This document shows positions 7,056-15,267 of a DNA stretch of 55,808 nt, in pieces. The translations under genes were made by a program, and so were the position numbers. Under the pieces are notes generated by a model. That model saw only the letters and a program-made list of their open reading frames with translations. It made no database searches and was not told the DNA's origin. The stretch's first letter is position 1, and each line of letters begins with the position of its first letter. Origin of the DNA: Cyclobacteriaceae bacterium. Lineage in GTDB: Bacteria > Bacteroidota > Bacteroidia > Cytophagales > Cyclobacteriaceae. The DNA lies in NCBI GenBank assembly GCA_020832305.1, contig JAFIEV010000031.1, positions 1 through 55,808 of the forward strand, read 5' to 3'.

Positions 7056-8063
7056 TTATTGGTTTAAGGTGTTTATATAATCTCTTATTTCTTTTACGTC
7101 TTCAGATTTAACAGCTTCGGCTTTGTTTCCCCAACTACTTCGTTCATGATTTACGATAGCAGCAATTTCTTCATCGCTCAGCTGCTCTGCAAATCCAGGC
7201 ATTAATCCATATTCTGAGCGTGCATCATAGCCTTGCAGTATGATTTTTATTAGTAATTCAGGATTCTCATCAGTTACAATTTTGCTTCCGGCTAAAGGTG
7301 GAAAGGCCCCCGCCAGTCCTTTCCCATCTGCCTGATGACAAGCTGCACATGTGCTCATATATAGCCTGGCGCCATCTGGCAAGCTACTATTGGCCGAAGT
7401 GTTTGTTGCTTCTTTCTTTTTAATGGAAGGAATAAAAAAAGGTTCCGGATTTTCCTGAGTAAGACTTGCTTGTTTTAACGACTGTAAGTAAATAACGAGG
7501 TCAATAGCTTTTTGAGTGGCTACAATTTTCTTGTTTTTGTTTTTCAGGAATTTTTTCGGAACAGGTATGGTCACTTCATTATCGTGAATTTCATTTTCAT
7601 TTTTTTCTTCAAACAACCAGGGGTAGCCGGGCATAATAGATTCCACAACTACTATTCTGGGATTATAAAGGTGCAAGAAGTGCCATTCAGGCCCTGGCTG
7701 ACGCTTTCCGATGCTCGTTAAATCTGGACCTGTACGTTCACTTCCCAGTAAGGAAGGAGATTGACGCCAAAGGTCTAATCTCATTTTGCTGTAGTAATAA
7801 TCCGAAGCCAATGAAGGCCGTTCTCCCCAAACATTGTCCATTTCTATGTTTCTTACCTGTTGAGTATGACATGCCATGCAATTTTCGGATGTATAAATTT
7901 TCAATCCGCTTATTTCCTGTGATGTTAAAGCTTGCATGGAGGCCAATGGCTGAGTTTCCTGCATTTGATAGGCGGGCACAATAGCAATGAGAATACTCAG
8001 GCCCATGAATACAAGGAGGGAAACAATAACTAAACTTCTATGGTTTTTATGAAAATTAAACAT
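7056..8063 (-). CDS. Diheme cytochrome c, FixO-like subunit
   Basis: 335 residues. An N-terminal anchor (residues 10-30) is followed by the first heme site CMACH (residues 62-66) in a FixO-like context (ENCMACHTQQVRNI, then GPDLTSIGKRQPGPEWHFLHL), which is the cbb3 subunit II signature. A linker leads to a second cytochrome c domain with CAACH (about residue 240), and MPGF supplies a likely Met ligand. So this fuses FixO-like and FixP-like mono-heme modules and would deliver electrons from periplasmic donors to the oxidase subunit I encoded just upstream. Start ATG at 8063 has no competitor. Confidence 0.9.
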   Translation of the reverse strand: MFNFHKNHRSLVIVSLLVFMGLSILIAIVPAYQMQETQPLASMQALTSQEISGLKIYTSENCMACHTQQVRNIEMDNVWGERPSLASDYYYSKMRLDLWRQSPSLLGSERTGPDLTSIGKRQPGPEWHFLHLYNPRIVVVESIMPGYPWLFEEKNENEIHDNEVTIPVPKKFLKNKNKKIVATQKAIDLVIYLQSLKQASLTQENPEPFFIPSIKKKEATNTSANSSLPDGARLYMSTCAACHQADGKGLAGAFPPLAGSKIVTDENPELLIKIILQGYDARSEYGLMPGFAEQLSDEEIAAIVNHERSSWGNKAEAVKSEDVKEIRDYINTLNQ

Positions 8064-8074
8064 TTTTCAGTTTT

Positions 8075-9916
8075 TTAGACATTAGAGTGTTTAAATAGGA
8101 TCGATGCCTCCTGGTTTATGGGCTTCACAATTTTCACCATTACATAAAAGTTGTAGGCAAATACTAAATGTGAAATGAACATCAATGAACCGCCAATCGC
8201 TCTCCAAACCCAATAGGGTTGCATCAATACAACAGAATTAATAAACGGCTCGCCATCTATCCAGCTTAATCCTTTCAATGTCCCACCGACCATTAACGAA
8301 ATCATATATGCAAACAATCCTATAAAGGCCAGCCAGAAATGAACACCTACATAAAACTGCCGTGGTTCTGTGCCCGTAATTTTTGGAAGTATGGCATACA
8401 CACATGCCCATAAAATAAAGGTTATAATACCATACATAGTCATGTGAGAATGGGCTACATTGAAGTCTGTAAAGTGCCACATAAAGTTTGTGAAGCGGAA
8501 TGCTTGTAGGCTGCCTTGAGTCGAACCCACGAAATAGAAAATAACACCTACCAAAAAGAATGGAAGTACATAACTCTTGGATATATCTCCCCAGCTTCCC
8601 CGCATTGTCATTAAAAAGTTAGTGGTGCCGGCTATCACCGGTATAAACATACCGGCACTGAAGACAATAGCCACTGTTTGTAACCACCAGGGCAATGGAC
8701 TAAACACAAAATGATGTGTACCTATCAATGTATAAAATAACATTTGTGTCCAAAAGGCAAGAACTCCGAGTGAGTATGAATAAATGGGTTTGTTGAGGGT
8801 AGATGGAAGATAATAATATATAAGTCCAAGCGTAAAAGTCATAAACCACATACCCACGCCTTGATGCATGTAATATCCCTGAATTACGGTTTCCCCCAAT
8901 CCATCCTGATAACCAGGTAAATAACCAATAATAACCAACACAATAGTCCAAACCAAACCAGCCAGAATATACCAATTGGAAATATAGATTTCAGATATTT
9001 TTCGATTTTCAACGGTTTTGTAGAAATTCAGGAAAGTATATATCAGACCCAATGCAAAAAGTAATGCAACCGGCCAAATGTATTCCCGGTATTCACCACC
9101 CCCATTATTGATCCCTGCCAGCAATAATATGTTACCTGTAAGTACAGAGATGTTGATTAAGACCCAAGCCCTCCAAGCCCATTTATAACTGTGTAAATTT
9201 ATATTGGATGTACGGGCTATAACATAATATCCTAGACCAATCATTGCCATCGAAGCCCAGCCCCAGAATACAGTATTGGTATGAACAGGTCTTAACCTTC
9301 CAAAAGATAACCAGGAAACTGAATCCATTTCAGGCCAAACAAATTTCATCCCAACATATTGACCTATTAGGGTTCCGAATACTAACCAAAACACCGAAGC
9401 TCCTAAATACCAAACAATGATTTTTTTTAGCTGATCAGAAATTTCAAGATTTAGTTTTGTCTTTTTTTTTTCGTCCACCAACGGGTTTTCGGGGTCGTGT
9501 GTTACTTTTGATATCACGCCTTTAGTGTCTGAGGCTGATTCATCGCTTCCTAGTTCATTACCTGATAGCTTAAAAGCTAAGGCAGCTTTTCTTTGTTCGA
9601 GTATTCTATCAATTTCGGAATCATCAAGCCCAATGAGCGCTTCAGAAAATTCCATTTTCTTCTTTACCACCCCTTTCTTATTCATGGACTCTATAAAGGA
9701 TGACAATCTCACTATTAAAATGAATATTGCAATTACCACCACTATTACTATTAAAATTATAGTACCGATGACTCCCGGACTGGTAAGCCAGTTTTCTGTA
9801 CCTGGATTAGGTTGTGATTGCCCAAAAACAGGCGAAGGTACCCGGAAAAGGATTAAAATGAATGTAAGAGATTTTACGACTAATTTGTCGTAAATAGATT
9901 CAAATTTTTTTTTCAT
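8075..9916 (-). CDS. ccoN: cbb3-type heme-copper oxidase subunit I with N-terminal extension
   Basis: 613 residues. A signal-like or membrane N-terminal extension (about residues 1-75, with a TM helix around 50-72) and a charged linker (75-160) precede the 12-helix CcoN core. In the core, HTNTVFWGW (low-spin heme site), YMHQGVGMWF (CuB His), a Tyr 44 residues later (FYTLIGTHH), the HH pair, and AHSHMTMYG are all present. The Tyr position matches the His-Tyr cross-link of cbb3 oxidases and argues for O2 reduction over an NO reductase. The extension is not found in standard CcoN. The start overlaps the Rrf2 stop by ATGA. No ccoP or ccoQ gene follows. The symbol is by family only. Confidence 0.85.
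   Translation of the reverse strand: MKKKFESIYDKLVVKSLTFILILFRVPSPVFGQSQPNPGTENWLTSPGVIGTIILIVIVVVIAIFILIVRLSSFIESMNKKGVVKKKMEFSEALIGLDDSEIDRILEQRKAALAFKLSGNELGSDESASDTKGVISKVTHDPENPLVDEKKKTKLNLEISDQLKKIIVWYLGASVFWLVFGTLIGQYVGMKFVWPEMDSVSWLSFGRLRPVHTNTVFWGWASMAMIGLGYYVIARTSNINLHSYKWAWRAWVLINISVLTGNILLLAGINNGGGEYREYIWPVALLFALGLIYTFLNFYKTVENRKISEIYISNWYILAGLVWTIVLVIIGYLPGYQDGLGETVIQGYYMHQGVGMWFMTFTLGLIYYYLPSTLNKPIYSYSLGVLAFWTQMLFYTLIGTHHFVFSPLPWWLQTVAIVFSAGMFIPVIAGTTNFLMTMRGSWGDISKSYVLPFFLVGVIFYFVGSTQGSLQAFRFTNFMWHFTDFNVAHSHMTMYGIITFILWACVYAILPKITGTEPRQFYVGVHFWLAFIGLFAYMISLMVGGTLKGLSWIDGEPFINSVVLMQPYWVWRAIGGSLMFISHLVFAYNFYVMVKIVKPINQEASILFKHSNV
9873..9894. promoter_or_regulatory. Internal Rrf2 operator-like palindrome
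   Basis: A perfect 8-base inverted repeat TTTACGAC-N6-GTCGTAAA lies inside the first codons of the oxidase gene (residues 8-15). It agrees at 20 of 22 positions with the palindrome in front of the Rrf2 gene. It could be a second binding site that controls transcription into the oxidase part of the operon. A downstream -7-like box (TACATTCA on the minus strand) is weak. Confidence 0.55.
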
Positions 9917-10347
9917 CTTAGCAATACTGTTTTTCCTGATTTAAGACCAAGTGCAAGGTCATGAATGGTAGTGCTTGTAAGCATTTTTTTTATTTCGCTT
10001 CTTACTTTAACAAATTTATCGTGCATTGGACAGGGCTGAACATTACTACATTCGCTAAAACCCATTCCACATCCATTGAAAATCGAATCACCATCAATTG
10101 CATTTACAATTTCACTCACCTTTATTTCTTTCATCCTTCGAACATCAATATGGAAACCGCCAGCAGGTCCTGTATGTGAATCAACTATATTATGCTTGGT
10201 AAGGGCTCCCAAAACTTTTGCCGTAAAAGCTTCGGGAGAACCTGAGTGTTCCACAATTTCGCCTATTTTCACTCTCTTACCTTCCATGGATTGCGTAGCG
10301 ATATAGATTATTGCTTTCAGACCGTGTTCACAAGCTTTGGAAAACAT
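9913..10347 (-). CDS. Rrf2-family [Fe-S] transcriptional regulator
   Basis: 144 residues. N-terminal winged helix (residues 1-60, FSKACEHGLKAIIYIAT and HSGSPEAFTAKVLGAL recognition region), then the GGF wing. The cluster loop GCGMGFSECSNVQPC gives three Cys spaced CX6CX5C, close to the [Fe-S] ligands of NsrR and IscR types. NsrR-like proteins sense NO; others sense Fe-S or redox state. The first gene of the operon, it starts ATG at 10347 and ends overlapping the oxidase start. It probably regulates its own operon through the palindromes at 10390 and 9873. Confidence 0.9.
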   Translation of the reverse strand: MFSKACEHGLKAIIYIATQSMEGKRVKIGEIVEHSGSPEAFTAKVLGALTKHNIVDSHTGPAGGFHIDVRRMKEIKVSEIVNAIDGDSIFNGCGMGFSECSNVQPCPMHDKFVKVRSEIKKMLTSTTIHDLALGLKSGKTVLLR

Positions 10348-10368
10348 GACTTTGCGCTTATTTTAGGG

Positions 10369-10411
10369 TAAATATAAGTATAATTTATATTTACGACAAA
10401 TTTATCGTAAA
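10369..10411 (-). promoter_or_regulatory. Rrf2 operator with overlapping promoter
   Basis: The inverted repeat TTTACGA-N8-TCGTAAA spans 10390-10411. On the minus strand, TTTG at 10397-10400 (inside the repeat) and TATATTTA at 10369-10376 are separated by 20 bases, giving a plausible -33/-7 promoter that the repressor would cover. The rrf2 ATG lies about 20 bases past the -7 box. Confidence 0.55.
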
Positions 10412-10953
10412 TAGTTCTCAACGCACTTATATTGTGTGGGGGTCAAAGTAGGCTCAGTGGCAGGCCATACTTGATATGTTAGCTTCCCGCATGGACTGGT
10501 CAACTGGCTTTTTTTGACATACCTGGTGTAGCTTTTGACATTTTTTGAAGTCACTGCTTTAGATATGGAAATTTATCAAAGAAAGAGGGCAATTGCTTTA
10601 GCTGTCATAGTTTTACCACAACCTTAACTGCCATGAATCATTAATTTATGGTACACAGACAAATAGTATTTTCTTCGTACATAAATGTATTGGTACTCTT
10701 TGCTGGATTAACAATAACGTATTGGTAATCTCTATAAGCAGTAATTCTTTCATTAGACAATGTGTCATTGACAAAATGAAACAGAACTTTGTAATAAGAA
10801 ACAACGATATATTGTATCGGGTTTTGATAAAAGAAGTATTCCTTTTCATCAATCGTAAATTATTTGTAAAGCAATCAATAAGTATTCCTTACAAGTTTTC
10901 TTTGCTTAAACTGTAAGCTTATAAATGATAAAAACTTGTGTCTTTATATATTT
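10412..10953. other. Intergenic with an ATPase relic
   Basis: No intact gene is convincing here. Two overlapping 60-70 residue frames (10646-10852 minus, 10722-10916 plus) are AT-driven and match nothing. The only recognisable piece is the AAA ATPase Walker A relic at 10576-10656. Confidence 0.5.
10576..10656 (-). pseudogene. AAA-ATPase Walker A relic
   Basis: The minus strand reads VYHKLMIHGS-stop-GCGKTMTAKAIALFL. The order G(S/K)xGCGKTxTAKAIA is the P-loop of AAA family ATPases seen in Bacteroidota. A stop stands in the P-loop itself and the frame ends soon after, so this is a fragment of a dead gene. Confidence 0.4.
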
Positions 10954-11604
10954 TTAGCCCCATACTTTTGGAATTGTAAGAATTGAATCACCAACCAGAT
11001 TTAATAAAAGATGTGTCCATAAGGCGATGTATATATTTCCGGTTTTCCAGCTAAAAAACACCATTGGAAATATGGCCAACACTCTGACAAGCAACAGCCA
11101 TGGAGACCAAAAGTGGTATATGGAAAATAAAACCGTGCTAATGACAGGCGCCCAAAATCCAAAATGTCCCAATCTTGGCAGTAGTAAACCCCTAAAATAA
11201 TATTCTTCTGCTATGGGTGCCAAAATGGAGGTGGAGATAAGCGTCAAGATCCAGGCTAGTTTAATGACATTTTTTGAATATTTCGTCTCATCAGGGATCA
11301 ATGAAATGTTTGTCATCCAGTCATTCAGGAAGAAGAAGACTTTTTCAAGCAAGACATTGGAAAGTAACTGACCTGCCAAAGCAAATACCAAAACTGCCCA
11401 ACCTAATGAAAGGGCGATATAGAAAAAGTGCATTTTCAGGGGTAAGGTGTTTTGCATGGAAATACTATCCGCACCCAGCCAGTAGATAATGCCAATCAAC
11501 ACAGGCAATATGACCAAAAACGTTTCTATATGGTAAGCAAAGACCGCAGGTTGGTTATGCTGCCCTAAGAAATAAGCAGCTGTAAAGAAAACAGCACCTG
11601 CCAT
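10954..11604 (-). CDS. CPBP-family intramembrane metalloprotease
   Basis: About 216 residues with some seven hydrophobic segments. The CPBP (Abi/CAAX) motifs are present: EEYYFRGLLLP (motif 1), FSIYHFW (motif 2) and HLLLNLVGD (motif 3), which supply the Glu and His metal ligands. Such proteases may process prenylated peptides or act in bacteriocin self-immunity. The frame stays open upstream of the ATG (through LLKNHTLLLSTTLHLLPG) to an ATA, and an ATG reading MNKYKYF in another frame (11678) suggests a frameshift at 11655-11660, a T/A-rich run. If so, the true N-terminus is longer by about 23 residues. Confidence 0.75.
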   Translation of the reverse strand: MAGAVFFTAAYFLGQHNQPAVFAYHIETFLVILPVLIGIIYWLGADSISMQNTLPLKMHFFYIALSLGWAVLVFALAGQLLSNVLLEKVFFFLNDWMTNISLIPDETKYSKNVIKLAWILTLISTSILAPIAEEYYFRGLLLPRLGHFGFWAPVISTVLFSIYHFWSPWLLLVRVLAIFPMVFFSWKTGNIYIALWTHLLLNLVGDSILTIPKVWG

Positions 11605-11642
11605 CAAGCCAGGTAATAGATGCAGTGTAGTTGATAGTAGTA

Positions 11643-12103
11643 ATGTATGGTTTTTTAAAAGTACTTGTATTTATTCATGTCAAAATCCGACTTTTCCACC
11701 GAATGGTCAGCTTGATGATCATTTTTTTTTAAAAGTAGACAAGCAGAGTTTGCCAATTAGAGTATGTGGTAATTTAAGAGAAGATAAGTTAATTGTCATA
11801 CTACATGGAGGCCCCGGTGCAAGCTCAATAATATACCGCACGGATTATGTAAAGGAAATTCCGGAAAAAAGGTTGGCCATTGCATATTGGGACCAACGCT
11901 ATGCAGGAACATCACAGGGAAATGGGGGCAGTCATGACATCCATGCATTTTCGGATGATCTTAAAAAAGTAATCTATCTGCTAAAAAGCAAATACGGGCA
12001 ACAATTAAAAGTTTACTTGCTGGCACATTCCTGGGGTGGCTTTATAGCACCTTTATTTTTAATTGAAGAAATCCGGCAAGTCGTCCCAATGCAAGTCAAG
12101 TAA
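11643..12103 (+). pseudogene. Truncated alpha/beta-hydrolase (lipoprotein) relic
   Basis: The frame carries VILHGGPGASS (oxyanion HGGPG), AIAYWDQRYAGTSQG and LLAHSWGG (nucleophile Ser in the GxSxG-like motif), as in proline-iminopeptidase-like hydrolases. It ends after GGFIAPLFL; the last residues are antisense to the neighbouring TfoX-C gene, so the C-terminal half with the catalytic His is lost. The 5' end also looks broken: MYGFLKVLVFI (11643) and SCQNPTFPPNGQLDDHFFL are in two frames, which together would make a lipoprotein signal. Not functional. Confidence 0.55.
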
Positions 12104-12307
12104 TGCGCCTTCCAGGGAATATAGGTAGTAGCAAACGGGAAATGTCTTGCCAGGATTTTGTTCGCATATTTTCGAATAGGCTTTTGCGGGTGTTATCGTG
12201 GCTAAATCTGCGAGTGAGTAAATACCAATTTCATTTAGTCGCCTGCGAATGCCTGGCCCAATGTTTTTAGCGCCATTCAGGTTGTTGTTCAAAGTTTTTC
12301 CCCCCAT
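12059..12307 (-). CDS. TfoX C-terminal domain protein
   Basis: 82 residues consisting only of the TfoX_C (helix-hairpin-helix-like) domain: GAKNIGPGIRRRLNEIGIYS, DLATI, and YYLYSLEGALLDLHW. In proteobacteria this domain is the C-terminal half of the Sxy/TfoX competence regulator, but stand-alone copies are common and of unknown role. It starts one base after the VOC gene stop, so it is co-transcribed with it. ATG at 12307. Confidence 0.8.
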   Translation of the reverse strand: MGGKTLNNNLNGAKNIGPGIRRRLNEIGIYSLADLATITPAKAYSKICEQNPGKTFPVCYYLYSLEGALLDLHWDDLPDFFN

Positions 12308-12308
12308 T

Positions 12309-12689
12309 TTATGCCTCCAGTGGTGAATATTTAACTATGTCTATTCCTATGCCGTTTGGATCCTCTATGGCAAAATGTCTGTCACCCCAAGGCTCATCTC
12401 TTATTTCCACTTTCATTTCAACACCTTTTTCTTTCAGCTCTGAATATTTGCTGTCCACATCCTCTACCTCTATGGTCAAATACATGCCTTCTCCGTTAAA
12501 AGGTTTGTGGAAAAAGGTTTGCTGTGTTGGGTGATAAGGTAGCAAAAAGCTAATCTCCGCCAGTCTGCCAGGGCTGTGCATCAATAGATAAAATTCGTTT
12601 TCAAACGTTACTCCAAATCCTAATTTTTCGATGTAGAAAGCCTTGCTTTCTGCCAGCTTTTCTGTGAGAATACCTGCGTTGAGTTTCAT
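12309..12689 (-). CDS. VOC-family protein
   Basis: 126 residues with the VOC fold (MKLNAGILTEKLAESKAFYI start, GEGMYLTIEVEDVDSKYSEL, and FAIEDPNGIGIDIVKY end with the metal-ligand Glu). It forms a tight two-gene unit with the TfoX-C gene. Similar proteins are called glyoxalase/bleomycin-resistance-like, but the substrate is not known. Confidence 0.85.
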   Translation of the reverse strand: MKLNAGILTEKLAESKAFYIEKLGFGVTFENEFYLLMHSPGRLAEISFLLPYHPTQQTFFHKPFNGEGMYLTIEVEDVDSKYSELKEKGVEMKVEIRDEPWGDRHFAIEDPNGIGIDIVKYSPLEA

Positions 12690-12765
12690 GCTTTTTCTGT
12701 GTTAAAGTTGAGAAGAAGCAAATTTCAAAATCAAAAAATAAGTAAACTTGTAAAAAACGGACATT

Positions 12766-13599
12766 TTATCCCCCAAAGGCTTTTCCTGGGGTAACGCCAT
12801 AAAAGTTCTTAAACTCTTTTATAAAATGTGCCTGATCATAGTATCCCATGTCAAAGAATAATTTGCTTTTCCCGAGGCTTTGGCTTGAAGGCCTGGCATT
12901 CAAAACATTTTGAAAGCGAACTATCTGGCTGAATGTTTTGGCCGTGTCACCAATATAAAACTCAAAATACCGTCTCAATTGTCGCTGGCTTAAACCAGTA
13001 TCTAAACCACTTTCTATATTGACTGCCCCGAAATTCTTCAAAATGATATTCAGGGCATTTTGAAACCTTGTATCTAAATCAGCAGGTGAATTATGGATAA
13101 GGCCCGTAAAGTAATTGTCCAACTTGAATTTGATGAAAGCAAAATCGTCTCTGTCAGAAAAATGTTCCGTAATGTATTTAGACGTTTCATTTAAAACCAC
13201 ATCAAGCCTCTCAAAGCGATCGCTTAATTCCTTTGCATTTACTTTAAACAGGGCAGGAAACTTGGTTGGTAAAAACCGAATGCCTATGTAATGAAAATAA
13301 TTGTCAAGTGGGAATTCAGTATATTTTTTACAAAAGCCCATTAAATAATTTTCAGAAGGATCATCAAGCCGAAAGAAGATGTCAATACATCCATCGGCAA
13401 CCACTTTATAGGTAAATGGATCTTGAAGTCTTTCGTTTGTTTTTAGTTCCCAATAGCAATATATGATGTTTGAAAGTCTGGCTTCAGGTGAGACTTCCTT
13501 ATAAACAACACATTTTGCCGCATGCTTAACCGTTGGTTGAACAGGCCGGTAAAGACTTCTTATGTTTAATTCATTTCGTATTTTTGTGCTTTTGACCAT
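12766..13599 (-). CDS. AraC-family transcriptional regulator
   Basis: 277 residues. The N-terminal ~180 hold a sensing domain (DUF6597-like layout), then the AraC DNA-binding domain: LSQRQLRRYFEFYIGDTAKTF, IVRFQNVL, and YYDQAHFIKEFKNFYGVTPGKA at the C-terminus. Regulators of this type often sit beside VOC, DHFR-like or SRPBCC genes in Bacteroidota. The ligand is unknown and it is transcribed toward the VOC/TfoX pair. Confidence 0.85.
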   Translation of the reverse strand: MVKSTKIRNELNIRSLYRPVQPTVKHAAKCVVYKEVSPEARLSNIIYCYWELKTNERLQDPFTYKVVADGCIDIFFRLDDPSENYLMGFCKKYTEFPLDNYFHYIGIRFLPTKFPALFKVNAKELSDRFERLDVVLNETSKYITEHFSDRDDFAFIKFKLDNYFTGLIHNSPADLDTRFQNALNIILKNFGAVNIESGLDTGLSQRQLRRYFEFYIGDTAKTFSQIVRFQNVLNARPSSQSLGKSKLFFDMGYYDQAHFIKEFKNFYGVTPGKAFGG

Positions 13600-13640
13600 T
13601 TTGTCTTTATCTTTCTGTACATCAAAAATAAGATTTGCAA

Positions 13641-13724
13641 TTATTTCTTCCTTCTTTCAATAAGAATTTTGAGTGACCATAGGCCAAGGAAAAAACCGAC
13701 AATAAATCGCAATGCAGTATTCAT
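13641..13724 (-). CDS. Mini membrane peptide (copy B)
   Basis: 27 residues, ATG at 13724: MNTAL, RFIVGFFLGLWSLKIL, then IERRKK. It forms one hydrophobic helix with a basic tail. Closely related to the peptide at 4681-4791 in both sequence and helix length. Too short for standard gene finding. It lies between the S41 peptidase stop (13744) and the AraC start. Confidence 0.5.
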   Translation of the reverse strand: MNTALRFIVGFFLGLWSLKILIERRKK

Positions 13725-13743
13725 AACATTCTTATTAAAGGTA

Positions 13744-14928
13744 TTATTTTATTTCATTGATTTTCTTTAATGTTTCTTCAATGTTATTCGTCAATACTTT
13801 TGGCTTGTACTTTTCTCTTGGTGTACCATTTATGTGATATAGCCTTTCTGTAGGAATTTGAAAACCAATTTTTGTTTCTGACAGGCTAAAGTTTTGTATT
13901 GCACCTAATAAACCTGCCATTTCTGTTCCAATCACTCTGGCTCTGTTTATTCCGTCAAAACCAATTGCAATACCTTCTCCCATACTGCCTGTCCAGCGTC
14001 CAACCAATACAAATAATTTACCTTTAAATTGCGTTTTTCTGGGTCTTACATATTCAACCCACATTCTTTGGGTTTGAAATTCTTTTTCATCGAATTCATG
14101 CTGTTGATAAGATGCGGTCTTATCGATAAATCGCCCCATTATACACCTTGCAATGGTTGTATTACCTCCGCCAGGCGTTTCTGTTAAATCAATTATAAGG
14201 TTTTTGTATTCCAGGAAATCATCAATGGCACGATCAAATACTTCAATAGTTTTTAAGTTGCCTAAAGAATTATTTATTTTAATATAGGCCGTTGTTTTAT
14301 TCAGAATCTTAGTTTCAATGAGGTTGTCAGTTTCGGATGTATGGGCACTGTCGGGGAAATAATGAATATGGTTGCCATTTTTATTTATGGTGATGGTTCT
14401 TTTTGAATCGTGGGTACCTGCAAATAACATGTTTAAAGCGTATTGCTTCATCTCCAGGGTATGATTTACAGCACTCTTTGGTAAAAAACCTTCAACTTGT
14501 TCCGGAATGGCTTTGCCATTAAAAAGTACAATTTCATCGCCAATTTTCAGACCACAAACTTCTGCACCAAAACCTTTTCGTATATCTGTTATAAAAAATT
14601 TGTCATTCATTTTTTGCACAAATAGATCCTGACCGCCAGGAATAATTCTGTTTGAAGTTTCAAGATTCGTATTTAAGGAAATGTGTCCGTTATGTAGCTC
14701 GTTTATGACGGCTTCTAAAAATTGTATGAATTCAATATCATTTGTGACTTGACTTACGAGGGGTTGATAAATTTCTTTTACTTTTTCCCAGTCAATACCC
14801 TGTTGTGCTAAATAGGCATGATGGGTATTTACATCATTCCAAAATTCATTAAAGTCTTTTTCATATTTGGTTTGACCGAATGACAAGTAAGTTATATATA
14901 GCGCCAAATAGGTTAAAATTATTTTCAT
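13744..14928 (-). CDS. S41-family (C-terminal processing) peptidase
   Basis: 394 residues with a signal peptide (MKIILTYLALYITYLSFG). A tail-specific protease layout: a short N-terminal helix bundle, a PDZ-like region (GAEVCGLKIGDEIVLFNG), and the catalytic domain containing NLIIDLTETPGGGNT and VLVGRWTGSMGEGIAIGF, with Ser and possibly Lys as catalytic residues; GTEMAG precedes the final strand. Related to carboxyl-terminal proteases that trim periplasmic proteins. No clear operon partner. Confidence 0.85.
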   Translation of the reverse strand: MKIILTYLALYITYLSFGQTKYEKDFNEFWNDVNTHHAYLAQQGIDWEKVKEIYQPLVSQVTNDIEFIQFLEAVINELHNGHISLNTNLETSNRIIPGGQDLFVQKMNDKFFITDIRKGFGAEVCGLKIGDEIVLFNGKAIPEQVEGFLPKSAVNHTLEMKQYALNMLFAGTHDSKRTITINKNGNHIHYFPDSAHTSETDNLIETKILNKTTAYIKINNSLGNLKTIEVFDRAIDDFLEYKNLIIDLTETPGGGNTTIARCIMGRFIDKTASYQQHEFDEKEFQTQRMWVEYVRPRKTQFKGKLFVLVGRWTGSMGEGIAIGFDGINRARVIGTEMAGLLGAIQNFSLSETKIGFQIPTERLYHINGTPREKYKPKVLTNNIEETLKKINEIK

Positions 14929-15267
14929 TTTCTTGTATTTTTATCATTCTTTTTGGGTTTCGTCTAAAATTGCCACTAAGCTTAGTCTGCCTGAAAACAT
15001 CATTCTGCTTTCGCACAAGCACGGGACTTATAAATATACTGCCTTTTCAATGCATATGCAGTCAGTTTTAGAAATATTAAGGTTGTGACCAAATTTTGGA
15101 GAAGCCCTGATACCGGCTTGAAAATGCTTTTAAGCAGGAATTTTTTGTCAATGTGGATTTCTCTAATATAAGTTAGACAAAAAAATAAGTATATTCGTAA
15201 AGTAGATGGTATAATAACGTTATGATTAGGGGTTGATTGCGACAAAATGACCACATAATATTGCCTT

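Noticed and set aside
8075-9916. Nitric oxide reductase instead of oxidase
   Set aside because: The cross-link Tyr 44 residues after the CuB His, and the HH pair, are both present as in cbb3 oxidases.
10646-10916. Overlapping 60-70 residue frames
   Set aside because: They are AT-rich and unmatched; not reported as genes.
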